Positions 23,766 through 31,283 of a DNA stretch of 64,000 nucleotides are shown here, piece by piece. Origin of the DNA: a virus. The notes beneath the pieces were generated by a model. That model was not told where the DNA came from and did no database searches. It worked only from the letters and a program-made list of their open reading frames with translations. The stretch's first letter is position 1. Every line of letters begins with the position of its first letter. Both the position numbers and the translations under genes were made by a program. The stretch covers positions 1 to 64,000 of IMG/VR virus record IMGVR_UViG_3300042516_004811, one strand, 5' to 3'.

Positions 23766-24225
23766 TATTTCGCTTATCGGCAGAGTTTCGCAACTCCAAT
23801 TTCTTGCGGAAGCCGTATTCAACATCCGCAAGAATCTTGTCTTCGATTTCTAAAGCTTTTTCGTCTACTCCAAAAACATAGTTTGAGGCGTTGGAAAGCT
23901 TTGCCCTAACATCGGCCATATACCTTGGTCCAAGGAGTCGGCTCTTGAGGGCCGCCCTGTAGGCCACGGTTGCGCTAATAGCAGAAACCCCCTGCTGCGT
24001 GATGCACCACAAATTCTTATCTACCTGACGCAGGTAGCCCATCTTCTCAAGAGACCTTGCCGTGCCATTGAATGCTTCTTTTGGTCTGCTCATTTTATTG
24101 AAGTAGCCAGAAATACACGACATGCACCTATCTGCTGTAAAAGGTTCAGAAATCATTTTTCCGAAACAAAGCATTGCGTACATTCTTGTCCCGTACGGAA
24201 CTTTTATCTCTCGCCCAGATGCCAT
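23743..24225 (-). CDS. Putative winged-helix regulator
   Basis: 160 residues. It contains an alternating basic/hydrophobic region (NGTARSLEKMGYLRQVDKNL) that fits a winged helix recognition element followed by a beta wing. Three Cys at the N-terminal half (MLCFGKM, CMSCI) may be structural. The GTAGATAA core lies inside the gene on the sense strand at about 24018, where it encodes Val-Asp-Lys. It is the second gene of a minus-strand pair transcribed away from the phosphoesterase operon. Confidence 0.55.
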   Translation of the reverse strand: MASGREIKVPYGTRMYAMLCFGKMISEPFTADRCMSCISGYFNKMSRPKEAFNGTARSLEKMGYLRQVDKNLWCITQQGVSAISATVAYRAALKSRLLGPRYMADVRAKLSNASNYVFGVDEKALEIEDKILADVEYGFRKKLELRNSADKRNIMKMQAD

Positions 24226-24238
24226 GACGAGATGATAC

Positions 24239-24679
24239 CTAGAACGGTGAGTCGTCTTCTACTTCTGGCGATGAATCTTTTTCCCCACCAAGTCGCGTGA
24301 TTGCCTTCAAAAACTGCTGTATATCAGGTTGAGAAAGAATCAGAGAATTATTTAATCTATAGACATTTTGTCGGTTCACTTTTGTCTTTGTAATTAGTCC
24401 TGCAGCAATCAATTGCTTTACCGTTTTATCAATCATTGTTTCGCTCAGGTCGAGGTAGACGGAGATTGCTCGAATTGTCATTGTTGGGTCATCAGCCAAA
24501 GAAACCAGAACTCTTCCAGCAGTAGATAGAAGACTTATATCTTCACCTTTGTGGTATCTAAATATCTTCTTGTCATCAAGAGCTTGAAGCACTTTTTCAA
24601 CAGCAGCCGTATCTCCGCCGGTAGAAGCCAGAACCTCTTCAAGGACTTTCTTTATTTCTTCTGACTTTTGATTTTTCAC
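24239..24679 (-). CDS. Putative winged-helix transcription regulator
   Basis: 146 residues from GTG 24679, with GGAG seven bases upstream. Residues about 45-105 form a MarR/ArsR-like helix-turn-helix: ISLLSTAGRVLVSLADDPTM, TIRAISVYLDLSETMIDKTV, KQLIAAGLITKTKVNRQN. A charged N-terminal helix and an acidic tail surround it. It is divergent from the plus-strand operon starting at 24791, and the shared 110-base gap is a likely control region. Confidence 0.65.
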   Translation of the reverse strand: MKNQKSEEIKKVLEEVLASTGGDTAAVEKVLQALDDKKIFRYHKGEDISLLSTAGRVLVSLADDPTMTIRAISVYLDLSETMIDKTVKQLIAAGLITKTKVNRQNVYRLNNSLILSQPDIQQFLKAITRLGGEKDSSPEVEDDSPF

Positions 24680-24705
24680 GACATATCTCCACGTGGGGTT
24701 CCCGG

Positions 24706-24746
24706 TGGTGTACTATTGTGGAAATCACTGCGACCAGCAGTGAGAC
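24706..24746 (+). promoter_or_regulatory. Divergent control region with hairpin
   Basis: A TACTAT box at 24711-24716 with GGTG upstream (TGGTG-TACTAT, resembling the extended -10 of this phage) is followed by a small hairpin, TCACTGC-GACCA-GCAGTGA, at about 24725-24743. It precedes the plus-strand gene at 24791. Confidence 0.4.
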
Positions 24747-24790
24747 CACCACATCCATCTATCCCAAACACTAGCAGGCGGGGGAATAAA

Positions 24791-25069
24791 ATGCTGAAAG
24801 ATGCGCTATCCAACCTTATCGAGAAGGCCGAGTCAGGCCGACCGAAAGAATGCAAAATTTGCAAAATAGTCAATGAGCAGGACTCTGAGACTGCGGAAAT
24901 AATTATTAAAACTTTTCAGAGTGATGCCTCAACTATGTCAATCGTTCGTGCCCTCAACTCTGAGGGCATCAATCTATCCAGGGAATACCTGGGCGAGAAG
25001 CGCAAGGTCTGCTTCAAGGACCCCAACTCCAACTGCGCGCTCATGAGCAATAAAAAAGGCGGTAAGTAA
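24791..25069 (+). CDS. Small putative DNA-binding protein
   Basis: 92 residues starting MLKDALSNLIEKAESGRPKE with a Cys pair (CKICKIV). The central part (STMSIVRALNSEGINLSREY) has the spacing of a helix-turn-helix. A strong GGGGG-AATAAA ribosome binding site precedes it. It sits upstream of the phosphoesterase gene by 2 bases in one transcript. Function unknown; small DNA-binding or recruiting protein is inferred from the HTH-like segment. Confidence 0.5.
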   Translation: MLKDALSNLIEKAESGRPKECKICKIVNEQDSETAEIIIKTFQSDASTMSIVRALNSEGINLSREYLGEKRKVCFKDPNSNCALMSNKKGGK

Positions 25070-25071
25070 CC

Positions 25072-26319
25072 ATGGCTCAGAAGAAACCAACAGAACGAGC
25101 CACAGCTCATAAGAAACCAGCACTTGGCTCAAACTTAAAGTCTATTATGGATGATGCCAACAAGAGCGAGAAGGACAAGCAGTCCAAGAAGATGCTCAAT
25201 GATATCGCCGCCATGCTTTCCCGAAAAGGTATTGACATTTCGGAAGTTGGCACTGTCAACAAAGTGTCGTTGTATCAGACGGTTACAAAAGACGAGGATG
25301 GCAATACTCAGGTCCATGATTTGCAGGCTATTCAGTTCAGTCCTGCATGGGAGACTGGCCCAGAATGGCCGGTGGTTACCCAGGGCCCTTCAATACAACT
25401 ACAAAAGCCAAAGACAAAAGCTGCACCCCCTAAGGGGTGGCATACGGCTGTCATAGTGCCTGATATACAGATTGGTTTTTACCGTAAATCATTGGATGAC
25501 TACGAGTTGGAGCCAATTCATGACGAAAAAGCAATTGCTGTCGCTCTTGAGGTAATCCGTGAAATGCAACCCCAGCAGGTTGTCATGGTTGGCGACAACC
25601 TAGACTTCGCTGAATTTGGCAAATATTTGACCGCAGCTCCATTTAAGCAGCTCGTTCAGGCATCGATTGACAGAGCCACAATGCTTTGCGCGCAGATGAG
25701 AGAAGCCGCTCCCCATGCTGAAATCACATGGATTGCTGGAAACCACGAGGCCAGAATGGCCAGATATATCCAGACAAACGCTGAGGCAGCTTTCGGCATC
25801 ACCCGAGGAAAAGTAGATAAATTTAGAGAGAACTGGCCTGTGTTGTCCGTCCCATTCCTTTGCCGAATGGACGAATTTGATGTCAAGTACCTGCCTGGGT
25901 ACCCAGAGTCGGCTCACTATATCAACTCCAACCTAGTGGTTGTCCATGGTGACAAGGTTGTCTCAAACAACTCGACTACAAAGAAGTATCTGGACAACGA
26001 GCGTATATCAGTCATCTATGGACATATCCACAGAAACGAACTCGCCTACCGCACCTACCGCACTGACCATGGCCCGAGAACAATCATGGCAGCAAGCCCT
26101 GGATGCCTCTGCCGAGTGGACGGCGCAGTACCTTCCACGAAATCCGGCATGGACGAATTCGGTAGACCAATCCTTCAGGGTGCCGAAAACTGGCAGCAGG
26201 GTCTAGGCATAGTCACGTATCAGCCTTTCGGGGTTGGCGATGAGTGGTTCAACTATGAGCCAATGTGGATTTATAACGGCCGGGGAATCCTGAGAGGCAA
26301 GGAATATAAAACCTTATGA
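25072..26319 (+). CDS. Calcineurin-like metallophosphoesterase
   Basis: 415 residues. The metal-binding blocks of the superfamily are all visible: VIVPDIQIG with a downstream acid, VMVGDNLDFAEFG (GDxxD), IAGNHEARMARY (GNHE), VVVHGDKV and YGHIHRNELAYR (GHxH). The N-terminal 120 residues are a charged, Lys-rich extension with AAPPKGWHTAVIVPDI leading in. This family includes DNA and RNA nucleases and nucleotide phosphatases; the domain order does not reveal which. The GTAGATAA core is embedded sense-strand at about 25811 as Val-Asp-Lys. Confidence 0.85.
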   Translation: MAQKKPTERATAHKKPALGSNLKSIMDDANKSEKDKQSKKMLNDIAAMLSRKGIDISEVGTVNKVSLYQTVTKDEDGNTQVHDLQAIQFSPAWETGPEWPVVTQGPSIQLQKPKTKAAPPKGWHTAVIVPDIQIGFYRKSLDDYELEPIHDEKAIAVALEVIREMQPQQVVMVGDNLDFAEFGKYLTAAPFKQLVQASIDRATMLCAQMREAAPHAEITWIAGNHEARMARYIQTNAEAAFGITRGKVDKFRENWPVLSVPFLCRMDEFDVKYLPGYPESAHYINSNLVVVHGDKVVSNNSTTKKYLDNERISVIYGHIHRNELAYRTYRTDHGPRTIMAASPGCLCRVDGAVPSTKSGMDEFGRPILQGAENWQQGLGIVTYQPFGVGDEWFNYEPMWIYNGRGILRGKEYKTL

Positions 26320-26552
26320 GCAGTTGGCGCGAGGATGATGAGACCTATCAGAGAATTCTCAGAGAATTAGAGACTCTAGTTAAGGCAGGTCTGATTGAAG
26401 TCACTGGAATCACCGATGATGGTCAGTGGCTATACAGCATGACGCCCATTGCCAAAGAAATAATCGAGTCCCTTGACCCTACCGATAACGAGACCCTCGC
26501 ACGCATCCTCGTAGATATCATTGACAACCTCGATGAGGACGGCAATATCTAA
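26316..26552 (+). CDS. Small protein of unknown function
   Basis: 78 residues, acidic, with helical segments (ETYQRILRELETLVKAGLIE, LARILVDIIDNLDEDGNI) that look like a winged-helix fold with a WLYSMTPIAKEII wing. It overlaps the preceding and following genes by 4 and 1 bases, so it belongs to the phosphoesterase operon. It sits directly upstream of the proteasome-like gene and may be an adaptor or regulator; that is inference only. Confidence 0.5.
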   Translation: MSSWREDDETYQRILRELETLVKAGLIEVTGITDDGQWLYSMTPIAKEIIESLDPTDNETLARILVDIIDNLDEDGNI

Positions 26553-27184
26553 TGACGACGCTCGTTGGTGTTCAGGGAGACGGATTTGCCGTCGTTGGGG
26601 CTGATGGTCTCATCACCTCCTATGACGAGGCGGGCAGCGCATACCAAAAGTCAGTTCTGGCATCAGGCTCATCCAAGGTATTTACTAATGGGAAGTATAT
26701 ACTGGGAGCAGCTGGAGACGTTAGGGCAATCAACCTCCTCCAGCACGCATTCCAGCCACCAACTCCTACGCCGGGAATGAGGGGAAAGAAGCTCGATTCC
26801 TTCATTACAGTTAAATTTATCCCAGCATTGAGAGCCTGCTTTGACCAGCATGGCTACTCACCCCCAGAGAGCAAAGACAGCAAAGACCATATTGCTCAAC
26901 ATGACTCAACAATCTTGACAGTAGTCAACTCAACTATCTACATGATTGAGGGGGACTACTCCTGGATAAACGAGGCAACCGGCTTTTACGTCGCCGGCAC
27001 TGGCGGAGCCTATGCATTGGGTGCCTTGCAGGCTATATCGGATGGCAAGAAGCTAACCCAGGAAAAGGCAAAAGCCACAGTGGTCAAGGCCCTCACAATC
27101 GCAGCTAAATATGACCCCAACTCTGGACCCCCATATCAGACAGTCATCCAGAGCGTCGAAAAACCGGAATCCTCCCGAAGGTAA
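26552..27184 (+). CDS. Proteasome-beta-like Ntn hydrolase
   Basis: 210 residues. After the initiator Met the mature protein would begin with Thr, and the sequence TTLVGVQGDGFAVVGADGL puts an Asp exactly 16 residues after that Thr, as in proteasome beta-subunits and HslV (Thr1, Asp17). A Lys (residue 42, KVFTNG) precedes the GAAGD turn at the place of Lys33, with an eight-residue insertion. The later GTGGAYALGALQAI segment matches the conserved second half. The family hydrolyses peptide bonds with an N-terminal Thr. Without a partner ATPase in sight it could act with a host unfoldase or on a self substrate. The TAATG overlap at 26552 makes the exact start, and thus the N-terminal Thr, convincing. 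Confidence 0.8.
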   Translation: MTTLVGVQGDGFAVVGADGLITSYDEAGSAYQKSVLASGSSKVFTNGKYILGAAGDVRAINLLQHAFQPPTPTPGMRGKKLDSFITVKFIPALRACFDQHGYSPPESKDSKDHIAQHDSTILTVVNSTIYMIEGDYSWINEATGFYVAGTGGAYALGALQAISDGKKLTQEKAKATVVKALTIAAKYDPNSGPPYQTVIQSVEKPESSRR

Positions 27185-27194
27185 TTAGATAAAT

Positions 27195-27440
27195 TTGTCT
27201 GAGGATGCATGGACCTGGTTTATCTTCGGTATGGAGCTAGTCGGAATCGCCGGCCTCTATAACGCAGGAAAGCGCCATTGGTGGGGATGGGCAATGGTCC
27301 TGGCCTCCGCTATCCCATGGTTCGTGTACGCCGTAATCTTCGATAAGCCAGGATTCGCAGCAATGAGCCTGCTCTGGATATCTGTCCACACCAGAAACAC
27401 TGTCAAGTGGTATCGGGACAGACACAACAAGACTCAGTAG
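27195..27440 (+). CDS. Two-helix membrane protein
   Basis: 81 residues from TTG 27195. FIFGMELVGIAGLYNAG and WAMVLASAIPWFVYAVIF with AMSLLWISV form two to three membrane segments with Trp/Tyr-rich boundaries. The stop codon TAG at 27438-27440 is the TAG of a GTAGATAAGT decamer. A variant of the motif (TTAGATAAAT) also lies before the start. Function unknown. Confidence 0.6.
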   Translation: MSEDAWTWFIFGMELVGIAGLYNAGKRHWWGWAMVLASAIPWFVYAVIFDKPGFAAMSLLWISVHTRNTVKWYRDRHNKTQ

Positions 27441-27446
27441 ATAAGT
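27437..27446 (+). repeat. GTAGATAAGT copy ending a gene
   Basis: Exact decamer whose TAG is the stop codon of the gene ending at 27440. It is the first exact full decamer of the accessory region seen from the left; see the promoter and inverted-pair entries for the others. Confidence 0.7.
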
Positions 27447-27538
27447 CTCATCAGAGGGGAAAACAAACGCGCGTTTTTCCTTCCACGTTTGCAAATCCCG
27501 CATAGGTCTCAAATACCCCATAGGCGTAGTAAGACAGA

Positions 27539-27550
27539 CACTATAGGGAG
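27539..27550 (+). promoter_or_regulatory. CACTATAGGGAG 12-mer, T7-like core
   Basis: An exact 12-base match to the core of the T7 late promoter lies in the 282-base noncoding stretch before the WhiB gene. Only 5 of the 13 bases upstream match T7, and no phage RNA polymerase is seen in the window, so it may simply be part of a host-type TATAGG -10 box. Confidence 0.25.
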
Positions 27551-27722
27551 TACATAGACAGTAAAGAACTTGAGTTTGTTTTTCATCGCAGTAGAACACT
27601 GTGCCTGAACGGTTCTTACAGGCAATCCCCACCTACCACATCTTTTACAGCAACTACTTGCCTTTTCCGGAGACGTAATTACATGATAGTAATTATGCCG
27701 TTCGTCTAAAAAAGGTGCGTTA

Positions 27723-28091
27723 ATGCAGAACTCTAGCTCTGGAATTCCAGATAAAACACCCACACAAAAATACGGTAATAAAAGTTCCACACCAGAATCG
27801 TCTACTGATATACCTGATAAAACGTGGTTTGACAGTGCAGCTTGCAAAGGGAAAACCGAACTAATGTTCCCCAAACAACATAAGGACATTACCTATATTG
27901 CACAGGCAAGGGCTATCTGTAAGTCGTGCCCAGTGAAGCCCCAGTGCTTAGAGTACGCCTTGGAGTTCCCACCTGCCGATATGCATGGGGTATGGGCCGG
28001 CCTGACTAGCAGACAGTTGGCACAGGAACAGAGAAAGCGTAAGATAAAGCCAGTTAGACCAACACTGGCACAGATGTGGGGGGAACAATGA
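27723..28091 (+). CDS. whiB: WhiB-family transcription factor
   Basis: 122 residues. Four Cys at positions 41, 66, 69 and 75 (CKGK..., CKSCPVKPQC) have the WhiB spacing for a [4Fe-4S] cluster. A GVWAGLT turn (the GVWGG region of the family) and a C-terminal basic tail (RKRKIKPVRP) follow. WhiB proteins bind sigma factor region 4 and DNA and are found only in actinobacteria and their phages, so the host is almost certainly an actinobacterium. In mycobacteriophage TM4 a WhiB protein controls superinfection exclusion and host septation; whether this one does is unknown. It has a 30-residue Ser/Thr-rich N-terminal extension. AAAAGG lies upstream of the ATG. Confidence 0.9.
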   Translation: MQNSSSGIPDKTPTQKYGNKSSTPESSTDIPDKTWFDSAACKGKTELMFPKQHKDITYIAQARAICKSCPVKPQCLEYALEFPPADMHGVWAGLTSRQLAQEQRKRKIKPVRPTLAQMWGEQ

Positions 28092-28162
28092 TTGACTATC
28101 TAGTAGTAATCGGCGGATGCGTCGGGTTTCTTATCTTTGCATTCTGGATAAAGAACCACTAG
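28088..28162 (+). CDS. Single-helix membrane microprotein
   Basis: 24 residues coupled to the whiB gene through an ATGA overlap. Nearly the whole peptide is one membrane helix (VVIGGCVGFLIFAFWI) with a charged end. Too short to assign; the exact overlap with a good gene supports translation. Confidence 0.45.
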   Translation: MIDYLVVIGGCVGFLIFAFWIKNH

Positions 28163-28170
28163 GCGTAACT

Positions 28171-28326
28171 GTGAAGCTGATTGACACAGAGACCAGAGAC
28201 TGGCTTAGCACGATAACCGACTTCCTGGCTATAGGGCTTATACCCAGCTTCTTCCACACTGTCTATATGGTGAACAAGCTAGTACGCAAGGTAAAGGGTT
28301 CGAATGGAGCCCCCGGACAGGATTGA
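28171..28326 (+). CDS. Possible membrane peptide overlapping the tRNA
   Basis: 51 codons from GTG 28171. Residues 13-35 are hydrophobic (STITDFLAIGLIPSFFHTVY) and a basic end follows. Its last codons run across the antisense strand of the tRNA gene. No clear ribosome binding site, so support is weak. Confidence 0.3.
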   Translation: MKLIDTETRDWLSTITDFLAIGLIPSFFHTVYMVNKLVRKVKGSNGAPGQD

Positions 28327-28379
28327 ACTGTCGACCTACCGCTTACAAGGCGGTTGCTCTACCACTGAGCTACAAGGGC
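28305..28379 (-). tRNA. tRNA-Thr, anticodon UGU, CCA encoded
   Basis: Read on the minus strand the sequence folds as a standard cloverleaf: acceptor GCCCTTG paired with CGGGGGC through two G-U pairs, D arm GCTC/GAGC, anticodon stem ACCGC/GCGGT around loop CTTGTAA (anticodon UGU), variable AGGTC, T arm GACAG-TTCAATC-CTGTC. Discriminator T is followed by encoded CCA. It is the only tRNA seen in the window and would read ACA codons. Confidence 0.9.
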
Positions 28380-28649
28380 GAAGGCCCCCGCCTGAATCAA
28401 CCGTGCCTTCCCACATTTCTCCGTGCGATAAGCAATCCAGGCGAGGGCAAGGGGAAGTATATCTCGCCGGCTCCAAAACACAAGGGGCAAAAAAGTGCCG
28501 AAAAGCTTGGGGGTACGGGGGTAAAAAAAATTTTGGCGAGTTTTGTCGTTGGCAAAATACAAATTATCTTCTATCTCTAATTTCACTAAACTGATTGCGC
28601 GCGCAACTATTCGGCATGCAGCAGCGTTTGTGGCCGGCGATTCGGCTAT

Positions 28650-28994
28650 TCAGAAGATGCGGAGATTGCAGGTCTCACAAAATTGCATGTCATTTAATTG
28701 CACAATTTTTTTGGTGCAATCTTTTTGACCGCATGGCTGCAGGATGTGTTCGCCTCTGATGTAGGCCAGCACTGTTTCATCGATTGATGGGATGGAGAAT
28801 TGCGCCGAGCCTGGCGAGGGGATGCCTTTGTCTCTGCGGATGAAATCCCAGACGGCATACAGAATGACATCGTTTACTGATAAGCCCTTCTTGCGGGCAT
28901 AGTCGATGATTTCGTTCTTCTGTCTACCCTTTAGACGGATGTTGAGGGTGACGAAGTTATCTACCCAGCGGGTCTTCTCTGCCTTACGCCCCAT
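28650..28994 (-). CDS. Ribbon-helix-helix DNA-binding protein
   Basis: 114 residues from ATG 28994. TRWVDNFVTLNIRLKGRQKN and IIDYARKKGLSVNDVILYAV show the beta-strand plus two helices of ribbon-helix-helix proteins. A C-terminal extension with three Cys (CGQKDCTKK..CETC) may bind zinc. The GTAGATAA core is embedded sense-strand at about 28955 (Val-Asp-Asn). It overlaps the 3' end of another ribbon-helix-helix gene by 11 bases, so the two are likely a regulatory pair. Confidence 0.6.
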   Translation of the reverse strand: MGRKAEKTRWVDNFVTLNIRLKGRQKNEIIDYARKKGLSVNDVILYAVWDFIRRDKGIPSPGSAQFSIPSIDETVLAYIRGEHILQPCGQKDCTKKIVQLNDMQFCETCNLRIF

Positions 28995-29154
28995 CGCGCT
29001 CAACCAGGGCCTGTATGTAGGCGGTGAGCGTCAGGTCAACGGCGGAGGATTGTTCTATGAGCTTCTCTTTGAACTCTTTGGTGACGCGCAGGGTCAAGGT
29101 GACCACTGGCTTCGTTGGCACGCTGACTGGACGTCCGGGGTTCCGCTTCATCAT
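28984..29154 (-). CDS. Ribbon-helix-helix protein, short
   Basis: 56 residues from ATG 29154 or 29151. TKPVVTLTLRVTKEFKEKLI and EQSSAVDLTLTAYIQALVER form an RHH-type strand and two helices. Together with the gene it overlaps this resembles a two-gene DNA-binding module, as in antitoxin or copy-control proteins, but no toxin is visible. Confidence 0.55.
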   Translation of the reverse strand: MMKRNPGRPVSVPTKPVVTLTLRVTKEFKEKLIEQSSAVDLTLTAYIQALVERDGA

Positions 29155-29164
29155 GCCAGCGAAT

Positions 29165-29308
29165 TTACTGCAATATGAAAGCCCTCATTGCAACTACCAG
29201 GCCAACTATCCAAAAAATCCTCAACAGGAATGGGGCCTTCGAATAGGCAATCTTGTAAATGGTTACAGTAGAAGCCACCAGCAATATGGCAAGTAGAAAG
29301 TTCCTCAT
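29165..29308 (-). CDS. Small two-helix membrane protein
   Basis: 47 residues from ATG 29308 with AAGGG upstream. Two hydrophobic segments (NFLLAILLVASTVTIYKIAY, LLRIFWIVGLVVAMRAFIL) and almost nothing else. A variant of the decamer (GGTAAATAAATG) covers the start codon. Confidence 0.5.
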   Translation of the reverse strand: MRNFLLAILLVASTVTIYKIAYSKAPFLLRIFWIVGLVVAMRAFILQ

Positions 29309-29319
29309 TTATTTACCCT

Positions 29320-29811
29320 TCAATTGTTGTCTGATTTTTTTGGGGCCGGCGGAACGGCGTACTTTTCTGCCTCTATCTCATTGACTATACGTTCGTATGT
29401 CTTGCAGAAAGCTTCTCTATCTGAATTGGTGTGCATGGCATATGCCGGCTCCCCAATCTGCTTCACAGTTAATTTGAGTGCATCTGATACGGGTATCGAT
29501 GGAGGCATACCGGAATGCACCTCTTTTGAAAGGGTAATCCATTTACCCCAAGCAACAAGGGGTTCATCGAATTGGGGCATTTTTGTACGGGCATCAATTG
29601 TGGCACGTCTGATGATTCCGGGTCGCGGCATGAACTCTGCCCAGACTGCCATCTTCAGAAACGCGGCTTTTGTCTCTTCGTATCCCAGGTCGTGCAGTAG
29701 CTCCCACCAGGCGGTGTAGAGATTCTTTATATCCTCATCCCGCTGAGGGAGCTCTTTGGCGTAACTGGCGTGCACCTGGTCTACTAGAGATATCAGCTCT
29801 TCTTTGGTCAT
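29320..29811 (-). CDS. Putative helicase loader, G39P-like
   Basis: 163 residues from ATG 29811, which overlaps the preceding stop as ATGA. The helical pattern LISLVDQVHASYAKELPQRD, IKNLYTAWWELLHDLGYEET and the FMPRPGIIRRATIDAR segment resemble the SPP1 G39P-type helicase loader/inhibitor family from memory. It would recruit or hold a replicative helicase at the origin. The neighbour upstream is an initiator-like protein, so the pair fits a replication module, though no helicase is visible here. Confidence 0.5.
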   Translation of the reverse strand: MTKEELISLVDQVHASYAKELPQRDEDIKNLYTAWWELLHDLGYEETKAAFLKMAVWAEFMPRPGIIRRATIDARTKMPQFDEPLVAWGKWITLSKEVHSGMPPSIPVSDALKLTVKQIGEPAYAMHTNSDREAFCKTYERIVNEIEAEKYAVPPAPKKSDNN

Positions 29812-30194
29812 GAGTCGAGCCACTTCTGTTTGGCTGAGCTGGATTTGGTCTTATCGAGCTCATCATGAAAGCGCTCTACATGTTCTGCATCTCTAAAGAT
29901 GAGCGTAATGTCGTTGTAGGCAGTCTTGCGATTGTTCTGGCCCATATGGAACGGGGAGGCCTTGCAGCCGTCGATTGCGTCTCTGGCTCCATCTAGGCCG
30001 TATACAGCAATTGCCCAGCCGATGTCACGTGCGCGCTTGGTGTCCATTACTGCGCGCTTCTTGCCCATGACCTCTTTCCAGTAGTCGAATACTTCCTGTA
30101 CGAGAGTCATAGAGACAGTCTTTGATAGTTCTGTCTTTGACTTGTTGTGGGCGTTCTGACCCCGCCCCTTTGGTGTAGTAGTCATCTGTGGCAT
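29808..30194 (-). CDS. Phage replication-initiation-like protein
   Basis: 128 residues. The block VFDYWKEVMGKKRAVMDTKR, ARDIGWAIAVYGLDGARDA, IDGCKASPFHMGQNNRKTAY and NDITLIFRDAEHVERF is a conserved segment seen in the C-terminal domain of many actinophage replication or DNA-binding proteins. It lacks an obvious helix-turn-helix N-terminus. GGGGA precedes ATG 30194. With the loader-like gene downstream it points to an origin nearby, perhaps in the 30.2-30.9 kb region. Confidence 0.5.
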   Translation of the reverse strand: MPQMTTTPKGRGQNAHNKSKTELSKTVSMTLVQEVFDYWKEVMGKKRAVMDTKRARDIGWAIAVYGLDGARDAIDGCKASPFHMGQNNRKTAYNDITLIFRDAEHVERFHDELDKTKSSSAKQKWLDS

Positions 30195-30464
30195 TCTATC
30201 CCCGTTCTTCCGCCAGCGTCAATCAGATATTGTATTTGGATTGAGTCCAAAGTTTGAATTTATCCATTTTGAATTTTGAACAGACTTCACCTTAAACCCC
30301 TGTTAGAAACTTAATTCTCTTACTTAACTTGATGAGTAATTCTTGGAAAAGAATCTGTCTCATCTACAGAAGAGAATACAAAGCAGAAGAAGTAAAGAAC
30401 TTACTTTGGAGGGGGGTCTGGGGGGAACCTTTGCAAATACTTTTGCATTTGGGCATGCCAGAAC

Positions 30465-30491
30465 CCACCAGGATTTGGTGGTCGTTTTTTT
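30465..30491 (+). terminator. Rho-independent terminator
   Basis: Stem CCACCA/TGGTGG with loop GGATT, followed by TCG and TTTTTTT. The textbook U-run makes it one of the clearest terminators in the window. Confidence 0.7.
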
Positions 30492-30559
30492 CTAGGTGGT
30501 GGGTGTATGCCTACACCGAATGAATCATTCTCTCGCTCTATTGAGCTCGATGAGGAAAC

Positions 30560-30587
30560 ACTATAGCGACTCTTCCACCACCGTCAA
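30560..30587 (-). promoter_or_regulatory. Promoter overlapping the TGACGGTGGTGGA motif
   Basis: Reading leftwards, -35 TTGACG (plus-strand 30582-30587) and -10 TATAGT (30560-30565) are separated by 16 bases; the spacer is the GTGGTGGA part of a repeated motif (30574-30587). It would drive the initiator-like gene at 30194. Confidence 0.6.
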
Positions 30588-30905
30588 CTACCTCCCGTAA
30601 GATTTTTTTGCCGGCGACGGATTTTGTTACAGTATTAGAACTATTTACACCATTCACGTGTTACATGTGTGGTATTTTAGCGGGGCTCCGATACGAAGTT
30701 CCCCCTTTCGCTTCGTAGAGGGGCAGGGTGCCGGGTTGAGCTTGGGATGGGTTGGTAGGTGGCCATCCTAAGCTCCCCGGACCCGCTTTCTCAGTAGCCC
30801 TTCAGCCTGAGCCAGACAGCTACTGCAGCGGTACGTAGTTTATTGAAAATCTTCGTCATGTTCATGCCGGCAAACATAGCCCAGCTTCGCCGGCCACAGA
30901 CTTAT

Positions 30906-31283
30906 CTACTTGTCCCACTCGTCGAACATGGGCCAGAAATCCATATTGGCCGGCCGGTTGCGCGGCGGATTCTTTCTTTTTTTCGACATCTCGTCTCGAG
31001 CTAGCCGGGCCAAGGTCTCATTGTCCGGTTTATAACTAGTCGGATGCCGGTCCATTGCCTGCTTTTTTTGCTTTTCTCGTTCTTCCTTATGTGCACTCTC
31101 ATGAAGTTCGATGTAGTCATAGATTTCATCCATAAATCCATCACTGTATTTCTTCTCTTCTTCGAGAGCTGCCCAGTAACGACGTCTGGTTTTCCAGGCC
31201 TCGATTGTTTTCGAATCCCAAAACCAAAGTACGTAAGCTAGCGCGTGCAGCGCCAGTACAAAAATTTCCCACTTTTTCATCAT
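30906..31283 (-). CDS. Membrane-anchored charged protein
   Basis: 125 residues. A first hydrophobic helix (IFVLALHALAYVLWFW) is followed by about 90 highly charged residues with Lys/Glu-rich helices (HESAHKEEREKQKKQAMDRH). Its stop codon TAG lies in a GTAGATAAG copy (plus-strand 30900-30909). AAGGGGG is close to the ATGs at 31283 and 31280; the second leaves better spacing. Confidence 0.6.
   Translation of the reverse strand: MMKKWEIFVLALHALAYVLWFWDSKTIEAWKTRRRYWAALEEEKKYSDGFMDEIYDYIELHESAHKEEREKQKKQAMDRHPTSYKPDNETLARLARDEMSKKRKNPPRNRPANMDFWPMFDEWDK

Larger units (their letters stand above)
30195..30905. other. Gene-poor region, possible origin or small RNA
   Basis: 710 bases without a convincing gene. 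It holds a perfect rho-independent terminator on the plus strand (CCACCA, 5-base loop, TGGTGG, then TCG and seven Ts; 30465-30491), a minus-strand promoter at 30560-30587, an A/T-rich stretch from about 30600 to 30680, a hairpin TACGAAG...CTTCGTA at 30692-30717, and several GCCGGC sites. The plus-strand terminator with no preceding gene suggests a short untranslated transcript (about 150-250 bases). Location beside replication-like genes suggests an origin. Confidence 0.45.

Noticed and set aside
27539-27550. T7-type promoter CACTATAGGGAG
   Set aside because: The 12-base core matches, but the upstream half of the T7 promoter does not, and no single-subunit RNA polymerase is in the window. Kept only as a weak feature.
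28650-29154. Toxin-antitoxin module
   Set aside because: Two ribbon-helix-helix proteins are adjacent but neither they nor neighbours show a toxin fold, so only DNA-binding is claimed.
30329-30523. 64-codon plus-strand frame
   Set aside because: It runs through a perfect rho-independent terminator and has an unnatural Trp-rich composition.
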